Source: a bacterium | GTDB lineage: Bacteria; UBP15; UBA6099; JAJRTR01 | DNA: 12,916 nucleotides | Direction: 5' to 3' | Assembly: GCA_024278215.1 (NCBI GenBank) | Contig: JAJRTR010000075.1 | Span: 1-12,916 of the forward strand | Shown here: positions 4,630-12,822 of the stretch, piece by piece | How the letters are laid out: every line of letters begins with the position of its first letter | Position numbering within the stretch: position 1 is the first letter of the stretch | The notes under the pieces: model-generated | What the model was told of the DNA's origin: nothing | The model's database searches: none | The model's input: the letters and a program-made list of their open reading frames with translations, nothing else | Made by a program: the position numbers and the translations under genes

Positions 4630-7600
4630 ATGAATTATACGGATGTCGCCCTGACGGGTGATCAGATAAGCGAATTGAAGAAAGGTTACAAGAAAACCGC
4701 ATGGCGCGTGAAGGCGCTGAAGGCGACCGGAAAGAAGCTGCCCGATTCCGAAACGACAAATGTGATCAAAATAGACACGGACGGCAGCGGCTCGAAATAC
4801 GAATACGACACGTTCGGGGCCGGCTATAAGAAGGTGATCCACGATACGGAGCGGAACAGGACTTTCGTGCTGCATAACAGAAAAACGAGCGAGGCGGGGG
4901 CACTTGTCAGCATTATCAATCATTATCTCGGCGAAGACCACGAGGATTTCATCGAGACGCTCGATAAGGACACTCACGCGGACGACGACCTGAAAGAAAG
5001 CAACGCTATCTATATCTGCGATATGGATTACGATCCGGCGACACAGAAACTGGCTATAAGCACGCTTTCGACAAGCGGCGCTTCGGCGGGCTTGTTTATT
5101 GTAAGTTGCAGCAAATATCTGCCTGAACTCGTCACGAACGAATGCGGCGAACTGAAGCCGAACCCGGACTATCTTTCCACGGTGTTTATAAGCCCCGGCG
5201 AAAGTTACCTGTCGAAGGGCGGCTCGTATATCAGATTTGTGAGGCGCTACGCTAACCGCTGGTACGTGTGGTGCAGGGACTACGCGACCGCTCCGGGAGA
5301 TGAATATCTGTTTTATTACCTCGGCTACCTGACGGATGCGGGGTCGTTCAAGCTGCTGATGCAGTACGGCTATGCGCCGGGAGCCGCGCCTTATGCACCG
5401 GAGACATGGTATCCGACGAGCAAGCCGATATGGCATTACGCCGAAGCCTCCGGTGACAGCGCGTGGGGCGAGCCGGCGCGGATATTCGAGGATGTGGCGA
5501 CTTTCGACATCACGGACAGCGGCAAACTTGTTATGGCGACAGAAACGAACGGACAGGCTTTCGGGATGAAACCTTTCATAACGCGCATCGACCTTGCGGA
5601 GGCGGAAAGCGGCGATCCGCTGTTGGGCACATGCAGCATAAGTATCGAAGGTGTCTACGATCCGGTCTCCCAGCTCTATAAAGTACCGCAGGGAACGACG
5701 ACGACAACGATCGAGCTGCCTGGCGCAAGGGGCTGTGTCGCCGTGAGTATTTCCGACTCGAGCACCGGAGGCGCGGCGGATGCGCATCCCGGCACGACAT
5801 TTTATTTTCAGAACAGGTTCGGCACGTCGAAGCAGGGAGCGTTTCATCCCGACGAAGAGGTTATTTCTCACATTTCTTTCTTCGCCTACAACGAAACGAT
5901 CACGATCGGGGTGGTCAACCCGAATTTGTTTTCCTCGGAAACGCCGTTCACTTTTGTCTGGGATTTCACAGTGCGAAGCATAAGCGCCGGGCTCGAGGAG
6001 TGTATCGGCGTGCACTCGACCGGCGGGCCGATTGCGCAGGAGGGCGACGATGTGATGCCGGAAACGACAGGCGAGGAGCAGTACTGGCATACATGGCAGA
6101 TCGCGAAAGTGGTGGACCCAACGCCCGCGCTTCAACCCATGAGTATCAACTCGTGCGTCTATGACGAGACACTCGACAGATATTTCTTCGCGGTGCGCGA
6201 ACCCAGTAACCGGGGCCATGGCCTGTGGGTCTATAACGCCGCGACCGCAACCGGCGCGCTCACACGTCTGAAACCCGCAGATAGCGGCCTGGCCTGCATG
6301 CACGTGGGCGCGCTCGCCGACGTCTCCGAGCGGCACATCGCGCTCGTCTGCGACGATGGCGACAGGGGCTCGCAGCTGTATAATGTCGCGGTTCAGTTTC
6401 TCGACAAATCGAGTCTGGCGTTTACCGACCGGCGATACGATGCCGCCGTACTGTGGTCCGGGGCCGCCTCGAACTCGGTTGTCTACGACGAGAAACGCAA
6501 TGTCGTCGGCATGGCCACAGGCGCTTTCTCGTCGGCATATTACACTTCGTTCGGAAACAGCGGCGAGATATGGTTCTGGAAGCCGGAGACGGTGGACGGC
6601 GAATGGACGCGCGACCCGCGTGTGTGGTGGGACGGCAACGACCCCGACATCATTGTCGGCGACAGCGCGCGGGCCGCCGACGATCTCGGACAGGGCGTGC
6701 GGCTGCTGAACCCGTCGTGGTCGCAGACGAAGGGGCGCAGCAGCTATCGCTTCAGTTTCGACACGCGCGGGGCAGCATATCTGCCGTGGGCGGAAAGTCC
6801 GTTCAATGAGAATGCCGACCTGCCGGGCTCGTTCGACGGCACGCTCCAGGACGGTACCCGGCTGTTTGTCGAGCGAGGCGTGTGGGACGGTGCGGAATGG
6901 GCGTGGATACAGGAAGGGCAGATGTTCGTTATGAGCCTGCCTGTCGCCAACACGTCGGGCGATGTGGCGATGTCGGTCACCGCCCAGGGGCCGATATCCA
7001 TGCTTGTCACCCGCGCCACTTACGACGGGTTCCACAAGCCGGAGGTCGCCACGATAACAAACGGCACACTGACGGCGGGCGAGGCGACCGAGACGGAATA
7101 TCCCTATTATTATGAGGACGGCGAAAACGGCAGGATCACCAATTGGGCCGTGAGGCCGCAGCCGGCGGTTTCGGTCGGCGGCGAGGCGGTCGCCAATTAT
7201 ACGGTCGATTGCTTCGCGGGCGCGATCATCTTCGACGAGGAGCAGACGGACACGGTCGCGGCGACTTTCGATTATTATGTTTCCGGCACCAACGAGGCCG
7301 AGGACATCATCTATTGTATACTCACATATCCACAGGAGTTCGGGGGCTGCGGACTCGACGAATCCTATATCACGAGAAAACTCGAAGGGGTGGCACTGTC
7401 GCCGATCAGCGACACCGTCTATGCGTTCCCCAAAAACAACATCAAGGCCGACAGCATGACCAATACCGTCTATCGCAACGGCGCTCCTACCCCGGCGACG
7501 TGGGACTATCGCGCCGGCACAGTCACGTTCTCCGGCTCGCAGGCGGGCCAGACGATAACCGGCGATTGTGTCTATTACACTATCCAGAAAGGCGGTGTCA

Positions 7601-8769
7601 CGCTCCCGCCGGTCAACCTGACGGTGCGGGAATTAAAGGACAGCTATCATTGCATCGACAAGGTGTGCAAGCTTGTCGCGCCGAACTACATCTTCCGCGA
7701 GGGCCGCGACGGCAGGCTCGAGAGCGACTTCTTCACCCAGAAACAGGCGGGCGAGGAGGACATCGTTGTCGACGACGACGACATCGCCGTACAGTCCTTT
7801 AACAGCAACCCATCCTACGAGGAACTCGCCACGCGGGTTATCAGCATCGGCAGCGCGAGTCTCGAAGAACGCCCCAACCATTGCCTGAACAAGGAAGTGA
7901 CAGACCTGCTGGGCGGCGAAGCCGCTGCATACGGCTGGAGCTACGGCTGGCACGAGCCCGTGCAGGTGGCCACTGTCACTGACGGCAACCCGGCGACAGG
8001 CCTTACGTCGGGCTGGGGAAACAACGATGGCTGGGGGCCTGTGAAAGACACGCTCGGTTCCGTGCCCGATGGCGTGCCGCTCATAAGTATCGACATGGAA
8101 CAGGAATACGAGATCGACACTATTATCGTGGCGCGGCCTTCGCAGCGCTCGAACGAGGGGGGCACGAATCCCGACGACGTGCAGAGCCTGTCGGTGTGGG
8201 TGTGTCAGGACAACGAAGCTTCAGAATATGTCCGGCTGATCGAGCCGTTTAAGATCATGCCCGGCGCGAATGTGAAGTTCATGGCCGGCACAAACTTTGA
8301 TGTCGGCACGCGATTCAGGTGGATTCGCGTCAACCTGCACAGCATCGGGCTCTATCTCTGGAAGCGAGGACTCGACAGCCAGATCGGTATCTCCGAAGTC
8401 CAGTGCTACCCGCCGCGCGAGATACTCGGTGAAGCGCGCCTGCAGAACGAAGACCCCGCCGAAGACCTATACGACGAACACGGCCTGCTCGACAAGTACG
8501 GCCTCATTACGCATGTCGCGCGAAGCGGGCAACCGGACACGGACCTGAATTCGAAGTCGAAGGCCGACCTCGATGCCGCCTATACGCTCAAGGAGATCGT
8601 CAGGCTCATGCGGAAGGTGGATATACGGTCGCCGTGGCTGCCGGGTATTCCTGTTTTCTCGACATTGAAAGTCACGAACGCCGCGATGGGCATCACCCGC
8701 ACATTCTTTGTCGAAGGCCGCACGTCAGGCCCCGACGGTGACTATTACACAGGTTCCACTCTGCCCTGA
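4630..8769 (+). CDS. Large tail tip/fibre protein with F5/8 type C-like domain
   Basis: The largest gene encodes 1379 residues. The first 680 or so contain spaced beta motifs with a shared YD turn (DMDYDPATQKLAIS near 131, CVYDETLDRYFFAV near 508, VVYDEKRNVVGMA near 617), which suggests a beta-propeller-like body. Two copies of the tail beta module follow at about 843-888 and 943-989. Residues about 1117-1259 resemble a discoidin/F5/8 type C domain: TDGNPATGLTSGWGNN, then ISIDMEQEYEIDTIIV, RFRWIRVNLHS and IGISEVQCYPP, the usual order of strands in that carbohydrate-binding fold. Such domains on phage tips bind surface glycans, so a receptor-binding or tail-tip role is likely. No signal peptide or catalytic motif is seen. 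Start ATG 4630 is fixed by AAAGGAG. The exact place in the virion is inferred. Confidence 0.75.
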   Translation: MNYTDVALTGDQISELKKGYKKTAWRVKALKATGKKLPDSETTNVIKIDTDGSGSKYEYDTFGAGYKKVIHDTERNRTFVLHNRKTSEAGALVSIINHYLGEDHEDFIETLDKDTHADDDLKESNAIYICDMDYDPATQKLAISTLSTSGASAGLFIVSCSKYLPELVTNECGELKPNPDYLSTVFISPGESYLSKGGSYIRFVRRYANRWYVWCRDYATAPGDEYLFYYLGYLTDAGSFKLLMQYGYAPGAAPYAPETWYPTSKPIWHYAEASGDSAWGEPARIFEDVATFDITDSGKLVMATETNGQAFGMKPFITRIDLAEAESGDPLLGTCSISIEGVYDPVSQLYKVPQGTTTTTIELPGARGCVAVSISDSSTGGAADAHPGTTFYFQNRFGTSKQGAFHPDEEVISHISFFAYNETITIGVVNPNLFSSETPFTFVWDFTVRSISAGLEECIGVHSTGGPIAQEGDDVMPETTGEEQYWHTWQIAKVVDPTPALQPMSINSCVYDETLDRYFFAVREPSNRGHGLWVYNAATATGALTRLKPADSGLACMHVGALADVSERHIALVCDDGDRGSQLYNVAVQFLDKSSLAFTDRRYDAAVLWSGAASNSVVYDEKRNVVGMATGAFSSAYYTSFGNSGEIWFWKPETVDGEWTRDPRVWWDGNDPDIIVGDSARAADDLGQGVRLLNPSWSQTKGRSSYRFSFDTRGAAYLPWAESPFNENADLPGSFDGTLQDGTRLFVERGVWDGAEWAWIQEGQMFVMSLPVANTSGDVAMSVTAQGPISMLVTRATYDGFHKPEVATITNGTLTAGEATETEYPYYYEDGENGRITNWAVRPQPAVSVGGEAVANYTVDCFAGAIIFDEEQTDTVAATFDYYVSGTNEAEDIIYCILTYPQEFGGCGLDESYITRKLEGVALSPISDTVYAFPKNNIKADSMTNTVYRNGAPTPATWDYRAGTVTFSGSQAGQTITGDCVYYTIQKGGVTLPPVNLTVRELKDSYHCIDKVCKLVAPNYIFREGRDGRLESDFFTQKQAGEEDIVVDDDDIAVQSFNSNPSYEELATRVISIGSASLEERPNHCLNKEVTDLLGGEAAAYGWSYGWHEPVQVATVTDGNPATGLTSGWGNNDGWGPVKDTLGSVPDGVPLISIDMEQEYEIDTIIVARPSQRSNEGGTNPDDVQSLSVWVCQDNEASEYVRLIEPFKIMPGANVKFMAGTNFDVGTRFRWIRVNLHSIGLYLWKRGLDSQIGISEVQCYPPREILGEARLQNEDPAEDLYDEHGLLDKYGLITHVARSGQPDTDLNSKSKADLDAAYTLKEIVRLMRKVDIRSPWLPGIPVFSTLKVTNAAMGITRTFFVEGRTSGPDGDYYTGSTLP

Positions 8770-8875
8770 CGGACAGGTCATAAAAAGGAGATGTTCATCG
8801 TTCCGAAGCTCCGACCCGGAACGCCCGAACTGAATGCTCCGCGTTTACCATCAAAAATTATCAGGGAGGTTCAAC
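8770..8875 (+). other. Intergenic gap with ribosome site at its end
   Basis: The gap holds GTTCCG (8800-8805) and CGGAAC (8816-8821), a weak inverted repeat, and GGGAGGT at 8864-8870, five bases before ATG 8876. An AAAGGAG touches ATG 8791 with no spacing, so translation from there is unlikely; that frame soon runs into the next gene out of phase. No terminator was seen. Confidence 0.4.
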
Positions 8876-9796
8876 ATGCTCAAACGTGTTGTTTCCAAAG
8901 AAGCACGAGTTATTCAGATAACACAGGATTCAAGGATGAAAGACCTCGAGGGTTCCGTGCAGATGGCGTTGCAGAGTCTTCAGGCGCAGATCGGCGGGCT
9001 GTACGCGAAGCTCGCCGAAATCGCGCCCGCTGCCGATCACGATATTGACGGCACACCCGACCCGGTCGGCGGTTCGCAGTCGACCCTGCTGCGCCTTACC
9101 AACAACAGCGGAGCGGGCCGCAACATGGGTGAAGTCGTCGTGTGGGACACGGCGCACGAGGAGTCGTTTACCACCACTACGGAATCCGGCGACAGGAATG
9201 TCATCGGCGTTGTTGCCTACGATCTTACGGACGGAACAACAGATGCAATACCGGCTGGTGAAGAGGGAATGATATGCGCCGGCGGCTTCGCCTGCGCGCT
9301 TGTGGATGCGGATGCAGGCGCGATCTCGGCAGGCGACGGCCTTGTGGCCCACTCGACTGAAGGATATGCTGCAAAAGCGCCTTCGCCCGAACACACGGGC
9401 ATATTCGCTACCGCGCTCGAATCGATATCATCGGGGCAGGGCGAGATTGCCGTCGTAGTGCGCGGCGACTCGCTTGCCGCCGCCGCTGCTATAGATTCGC
9501 TCAAAGACTTCGACCATGCCCTGTTCCGGCGCGGCGGCTACTACGCCGCGCACTACGACAACGACGGCGCTGCAACAGGCTTCTCCGGCTTCATAACGAG
9601 CGCCGCCGCATGGACCGCCCAGGATATGAGCCGGCTCATCGGCCACTGGACTTATGCCTACAGCGCTGACGGCTCACTCGTCAGTTCCGTGCATTCCGCC
9701 TTCGGCGTGGACGGAGCGGGCATAGCTACTGTCGCCCGCGCCCTGAACTATCAGTCGGGCCGCCTCGCTTCCATCATCGCCGAACTCTCAGAGTAG
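8876..9796 (+). CDS. Virion protein with N-terminal coiled coil and decoration-like beta domain
   Basis: ATG 8876 is selected over the ATG at 8834 by GGGAGGT five bases upstream; the product is 306 residues. Residues 20-48 (KDLEGSVQMALQSLQAQIGG and on) form a likely trimeric coiled coil. Residues about 70-190 are beta-rich and Gly/Ala-rich (NVIGVVAYDLTDG, GMICAGGFACALVDA, TGIFATALESISSGQGEIAV). That pattern of small buried strands ending in a hydrophobic IAVVVRG strand recalls DUF2190-like decoration or fibre-head domains. The C-terminal 90 residues (HDLF-type YYAAHYDND, GFSGFITSAAAW) are unrecognised and Ala-rich. Placed among fibre genes, it is probably a fibre or fibre-associated protein. 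The stop lies inside a terminator-like hairpin. Confidence 0.6.
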   Translation: MLKRVVSKEARVIQITQDSRMKDLEGSVQMALQSLQAQIGGLYAKLAEIAPAADHDIDGTPDPVGGSQSTLLRLTNNSGAGRNMGEVVVWDTAHEESFTTTTESGDRNVIGVVAYDLTDGTTDAIPAGEEGMICAGGFACALVDADAGAISAGDGLVAHSTEGYAAKAPSPEHTGIFATALESISSGQGEIAVVVRGDSLAAAAAIDSLKDFDHALFRRGGYYAAHYDNDGAATGFSGFITSAAAWTAQDMSRLIGHWTYAYSADGSLVSSVHSAFGVDGAGIATVARALNYQSGRLASIIAELSE

Positions 9797-9806
9797 TTCG
9801 TTTTTT
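9781..9806 (+). terminator. Rho-independent terminator overlapping the gene end
   Basis: CGAACT (9781-9786) pairs with AGTTCG (9795-9800), and CT pairs with AG inside it after a one-base bulge, leaving a 3-base loop. TTTTTT (9801-9806) follows at once. The TAG stop (9794-9796) is inside the stem. This suggests that full or partial termination separates the first fibre genes from the following cassette. Confidence 0.55.
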
Positions 9807-9894
9807 CATTCCACAATATATTACGGCACTGCCGTCTGTGACGCGGCGCGCGAGCACGCTTTATGTGTCCGGCGCGCGCGGAAAGGAGCACACG
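9797..9894 (+). other. Intergenic gap before the spike cassette
   Basis: After the T-run the gap holds TATATT at 9817-9822, which could be a -10 box, but no acceptable -35 is seen. CGGCGCGCG occurs twice (9844 and 9870). AAAGGAG at 9882-9888, six bases before ATG 9895, decides that start over ATG 9838. Confidence 0.35.
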
Positions 9895-10302
9895 ATGCTT
9901 ATTATCGCACAGATACAGGAAATCAGGAACAACCTTTCACGCCTGCTCGGCAAGGTGAAAGTGACGGACGGAACACACGACATGCCCGCGATGGACGCCG
10001 CCGCTCGGCCCGGCTTCATGAAACTCACGGACGGCGAGAACACTGCGCCCGCGATGGACGCCGCCGCTCGACCCGGCTGGCAGCACACTCTGGAAATGCC
10101 GCTCGCGCAGCGCGTCGACTGGGATGCCGCCGGCACTACCTGCTACATCGGCTGGGCCGCGCCGGGCGCAGCGGGCGGCGCGGGCTCATGGCGCATAAAG
10201 AAAGTGTCGCTCTCCGGCAACGACGTCACCACCCTGTGGGCCGACGGCGACTACGACTACGACAACGTATGGGACAACAGAACGTCCCTGACTTACTCGT
10301 AA
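9895..10302 (+). CDS. Small virion-associated protein with tandem duplication
   Basis: The product is 135 residues. An N-terminal helix (IAQIQEIRNNLSRLLGKV) precedes two 21-residue repeats, KVTDGTHDMPAMDAAARPGF and KLTDGENTAPAMDAAARPGW (each plus one residue). The C-terminal 60 residues end in WRIKKVSLSGNDVTTLWADG and DNVWDNRTSLTYS. That ending matches a common pattern in short phage tail-region proteins that I know as [YI]-[IV]-G-x-A-x-P-G ... W-x-I-[KR]-[KR]-[IL] ... W-A-D-G-[DN] ... F-D-[NK]-[VI]-W-[DN]-x-R-x-[ST]-L-x-Y. These are structural rather than enzymatic and probably contribute to the fibre base or spike attachment, although the exact role is not established. ATG 9895 is chosen by its ribosome site. 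Confidence 0.7.
   Translation: MLIIAQIQEIRNNLSRLLGKVKVTDGTHDMPAMDAAARPGFMKLTDGENTAPAMDAAARPGWQHTLEMPLAQRVDWDAAGTTCYIGWAAPGAAGGAGSWRIKKVSLSGNDVTTLWADGDYDYDNVWDNRTSLTYS
9958..10083 (+). repeat. 63-bp in-frame tandem duplication
   Basis: Unit 1 (9958-10020) and unit 2 (10021-10083) share a 31-base core, 9985-10015 and 10048-10078, that differs at one position (G/A). The first parts have diverged (GTHDM versus GENTA). The repeat keeps frame and duplicates the PAMDAAARPG motif. Confidence 0.85.
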
Positions 10303-10317
10303 GGGAGGTTTACCGTT

Positions 10318-10632
10318 ATGCGTGAAATAATAGATTATGACGGCCGCGTCTTTATGGTCGCGGAGTGCGCAGGGCTGCACATCGAGAACGCGGATGTCAG
10401 GAACTGCACGCTCGATTCCGTCGAGAACGCTTTCCTCGTCAACACGATATTCACCGGAGTCACTCTGCGCGGCGTGTGGCGCAACAACAATCACCAGCAG
10501 TTCGCCCCCTGCTGCATATTCCATAACTGCACGTTCGAGCAGGGGCAGCGGCATGTCGAGTCGGACTTCATGAATGTGCTCGATATGAACCTGGCCGAAA
10601 CACAAAACTGCATGAACGAGGTGGACTTCTGA
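10318..10632 (+). CDS. Pentapeptide-like small beta-helical protein coupled to the tailspike
   Basis: This 104-residue protein starts at ATG 10318, eight bases after GGGAGGT. Its centre contains repeats of five-residue periodicity with a hydrophobic or Cys middle position: ADVRN CTLDS, TIFTG VTLRG, CIFHN CTFEQ. These resemble imperfect pentapeptide repeats, which build a square right-handed beta helix. There are four Cys residues and no signal peptide. TGA 10630-10632 overlaps the next ATG (TGATG), so it is translationally coupled to the beta-helix spike. A cap, adaptor or folding partner for that spike is a reasonable inference, but no known family was recognised with certainty. Confidence 0.6.
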   Translation: MREIIDYDGRVFMVAECAGLHIENADVRNCTLDSVENAFLVNTIFTGVTLRGVWRNNNHQQFAPCCIFHNCTFEQGQRHVESDFMNVLDMNLAETQNCMNEVDF

Positions 10633-12482
10633 TGGCTGCTTTTACTTCAATACAAAACGGCGACTGGAACGATTCCGCGACATGGGGCGGCTCGAATTAT
10701 CCGTTCGAAACTTCGGCGTCCGATACTGTCACAATCGCCCATAACGTGACCGTCACGTCCGGGAATCCGAACGCCGGAACAGGTGCGGTCACGGTCGGCT
10801 TGGGCGGCAATATGATCGTCGACGCCGCCTGCGACACGCAATCTTTCTGCGGCGCGATCACTGTAAACAACGGCGGCACGCTGTCGAGCAACGACGACAC
10901 GGACACGAAGGAACTGCGCGTCACGGGCAGTGTCACCGTCAAAAGCGGCGGCACGCTCGACCTCAAGCGAAAAACCACACTCCGCTTCCTATGCTCTTCT
11001 TCAGGACAATACGGCCTCGATCTCAAAAGCGGCCATCGCTGCACCCTCGAAGGCACTGACACAGACAACCGCGACTGTATCCTTCGCGGTGACGGGGCGG
11101 GAAAGGAAACATGGATCAGGGTTCTTTGCGAGGATATGAAGACACGCGACGACTGGCGGAATGTTACCTGCGATTACCTGTCGCGCTACGACGCTACTTA
11201 CTGTGCCGGCATAAGTTTATATTACGCCAACAGGTACGGCGACCATTCGATTATCTCGAACGTGACGATGTCGAACTGCATCGAACACGGCCTGTTGCTG
11301 CGCTACTCGAACACTGTAGCCGATTGGGGACAGATGGCGATACCTGTCGCCGCCGGGAAGTATGGTTTATACGTGCAGAACTCGTCGTGCGGAGGCGGCA
11401 CATGGGACATAACCGGCACGTCGGGCAGAGGCGTGTATCTCGAAAAATCGCATGTCGCCGGCGGCAAATTCAATGTCGACATGACAGGCGGCAGCGGCAA
11501 CCCGCTGTACTCGGTTTATTCGACAATCAGCGGCGGCGCGTTCGATCTGGACTCGGCAAACGGACACGGTTTCTATGCGCGTTACAACACCGTCGTCGCG
11601 GGCGGCGTGTTCGACATCGACACCGCCTCCGGCTACGCGCTGCACTCCGACGCAGCCACCTTCACAGGCGGCAACATCGACGCCGCAACAACTTCAAACC
11701 GCACCGTCTACCTGATAAACCACTGCCTCATCGACGGCTGCTCCCTAACCGCGAGCGCCACCGCCGACGGCTACTACGCCTTTCGTTTCGAGAATCCCGG
11801 CATCCGGTTCGTTTCCGGCGCGCTCGCCGTCGAGTCAGCGCAATACGGCGTTGCATGCTATTTCGGCGCAGCCGAGAGCGTGTTCCGGCACAGTGCCGAA
11901 AAGCATCTTATTATAAAAGCCTCGAACTCCGACTGGTATAACAACCACGTCCATTGCATCGAGCCACGCATCTATATCACGGACGATACAAACAGAAAGT
12001 TCAAAATCCACTTCGGCTGCTTTCCCCGCAACCGGGACGACTTCACTGTGACTGGCGGCACAGTCGACTGGGACACTACGCGCGGCTCGTTCTACGTGCC
12101 CGCGGGCTGCACGGTCGAGTTCCCCGAAGCCGCGCCCTGGCAGGTGTCGCAGTGGGGTACGATAAACTTCACGACCGCCGGCGCGGGCGCGTCATTCACC
12201 TGGGAGTACGCCCTGTCGAACGACGGCGGCGCGACCTATTCCGCATGGACACAGGTCGCGAGCGGCGCGGACCTGTCGACCCTCGAAGCCGGTGGCAACG
12301 GGCTCGACAGACTGAAAATCCGCGTCACGGTTTCCGGGGCGACAGGCGAGATACAGGAAGCCGCAATTACCGGCAATTACTACACGGACATCGACGGGCC
12401 GGTCGCGCGCAATTGGCTCCTGCCAGAATACGAGCCGATATCGCAGTTGCCCGCCGGTGACAACTACTGGATGAGATTCTGA
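10632..12482 (+). CDS. Tailspike-like protein: G8-like N-terminus, right-handed beta-helix, beta-sandwich C-terminus
   Basis: The product is 616 residues. The N-terminus (SIQNGDWNDSATWGG, then SDTVTIAHNVTVTSG) matches the start of G8-type domains. Residues about 245-385 show regular 22-24 residue rungs ending in GG: TWDITGTSGRGVYLEKSHVA, AFDLDSANGHGFYARYNTVV, VFDIDTASGYALHSDAATFT, each followed by GG or close to it. This is a parallel beta-helix as in pectate-lyase-like tailspikes. Residues about 495-590 (FTWEYALSNDGGATYSAWTQ) form a beta-sandwich, FN3-like region. The C-terminus ends in NYWMRF. Beta-helix spikes commonly bind or cut host polysaccharide; no catalytic residues can be named here. 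The start overlaps the previous stop by one base and has GAGGTGG seven bases upstream. Confidence 0.75.
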   Translation: MAAFTSIQNGDWNDSATWGGSNYPFETSASDTVTIAHNVTVTSGNPNAGTGAVTVGLGGNMIVDAACDTQSFCGAITVNNGGTLSSNDDTDTKELRVTGSVTVKSGGTLDLKRKTTLRFLCSSSGQYGLDLKSGHRCTLEGTDTDNRDCILRGDGAGKETWIRVLCEDMKTRDDWRNVTCDYLSRYDATYCAGISLYYANRYGDHSIISNVTMSNCIEHGLLLRYSNTVADWGQMAIPVAAGKYGLYVQNSSCGGGTWDITGTSGRGVYLEKSHVAGGKFNVDMTGGSGNPLYSVYSTISGGAFDLDSANGHGFYARYNTVVAGGVFDIDTASGYALHSDAATFTGGNIDAATTSNRTVYLINHCLIDGCSLTASATADGYYAFRFENPGIRFVSGALAVESAQYGVACYFGAAESVFRHSAEKHLIIKASNSDWYNNHVHCIEPRIYITDDTNRKFKIHFGCFPRNRDDFTVTGGTVDWDTTRGSFYVPAGCTVEFPEAAPWQVSQWGTINFTTAGAGASFTWEYALSNDGGATYSAWTQVASGADLSTLEAGGNGLDRLKIRVTVSGATGEIQEAAITGNYYTDIDGPVARNWLLPEYEPISQLPAGDNYWMRF

Positions 12483-12492
12483 GGTGAACGAC

Positions 12493-12723
12493 ATGAGTGA
12501 AACAAATGGAATTGAAAGAGACATCGAGTGGATAAAAGAGTCGCTCGAACGCATCGAAAAACATCTCGAGGAGCGCACCGAAAAATGCCGCGAACGCCAC
12601 AGCGATATCGACCGCGAACTCGGCGCGCTCAGCGTGCGCGCGTCCGTCATAGGCGCCGTCGCGGGCATCTTCTCCGGCGGCGCGATATGGTTCGCGCAGT
12701 TCGTTTTCAATCTTGTCAGGTGA
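12493..12723 (+). CDS. XhlA-like small membrane protein (holin or lysis accessory)
   Basis: Seventy-six residues: a charged coiled coil (RDIEWIKESLERIEKHLEER and onward, about 8-45), a short linker and one C-terminal TM segment at about 51-73 (VIGAVAGIFSGGAIWFAQFV), ending NLVR. This layout and size match the haemolysin XhlA/phage holin-accessory group, membrane-anchored proteins that act with a holin and an endolysin to end infection. ATG 12493 has GAGGTG six bases upstream, overlapping the previous stop; GTG 12484 would add three residues but lacks a ribosome site. It follows the tailspike directly, the usual place for a lysis gene. Holin versus accessory cannot be separated by sequence alone. 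Confidence 0.7.
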   Translation: MSETNGIERDIEWIKESLERIEKHLEERTEKCRERHSDIDRELGALSVRASVIGAVAGIFSGGAIWFAQFVFNLVR

Positions 12724-12771
12724 CGCCCCGGCACCGAACGGAGACGTAAAGTACAGATTGGAGTTGAATCA

Positions 12772-12822
12772 ATGAAAAAGCGAGATGTTTATGTGATCTG
12801 GACAGTACCAAGTTCTGGATAA
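12772..12822 (+). pseudogene. 5' end of a gene interrupted by the right-hand IS
   Basis: ATG 12772 has GGAG (12760-12763) eight bases upstream, a spacing as good as the intact neighbours. Codons 1-9 or so read MKKRDVYVI; the frame then runs into the IS end at about 12798 and stops at TAA 12820-12822 after 16 residues. The position after an XhlA-like gene is where phages usually keep the endolysin, so this may be its remnant, but ten codons cannot identify the product. The rest of the gene, if it survives, is on the far side of the IS. Confidence 0.5.

Noticed and set aside
4603-7035. An 810-codon open frame on the minus strand
   Set aside because: It lies opposite the giant tail gene, lacks a ribosome site, and its Arg/His/Ala-rich product is what the complement of GC-rich coding DNA gives. 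Other long antisense and offset frames (1127-1732, 2364-3140, 11111-11941, 11954-12460) were dropped for the same reasons.
8791-9048. 85-codon frame starting next to AAAGGAG
   Set aside because: The ribosome site touches the ATG with no spacing, the frame overlaps the well-supported 8876 gene by 170 bases, and its later part is Arg-rich shadow sequence.
9895-12482. Diversity-generating retroelement with a variable repeat in a fibre gene
   Set aside because: No reverse transcriptase frame and no template/variable repeat pair with A-specific differences were seen; the only repeat is the 63-bp tandem duplication.
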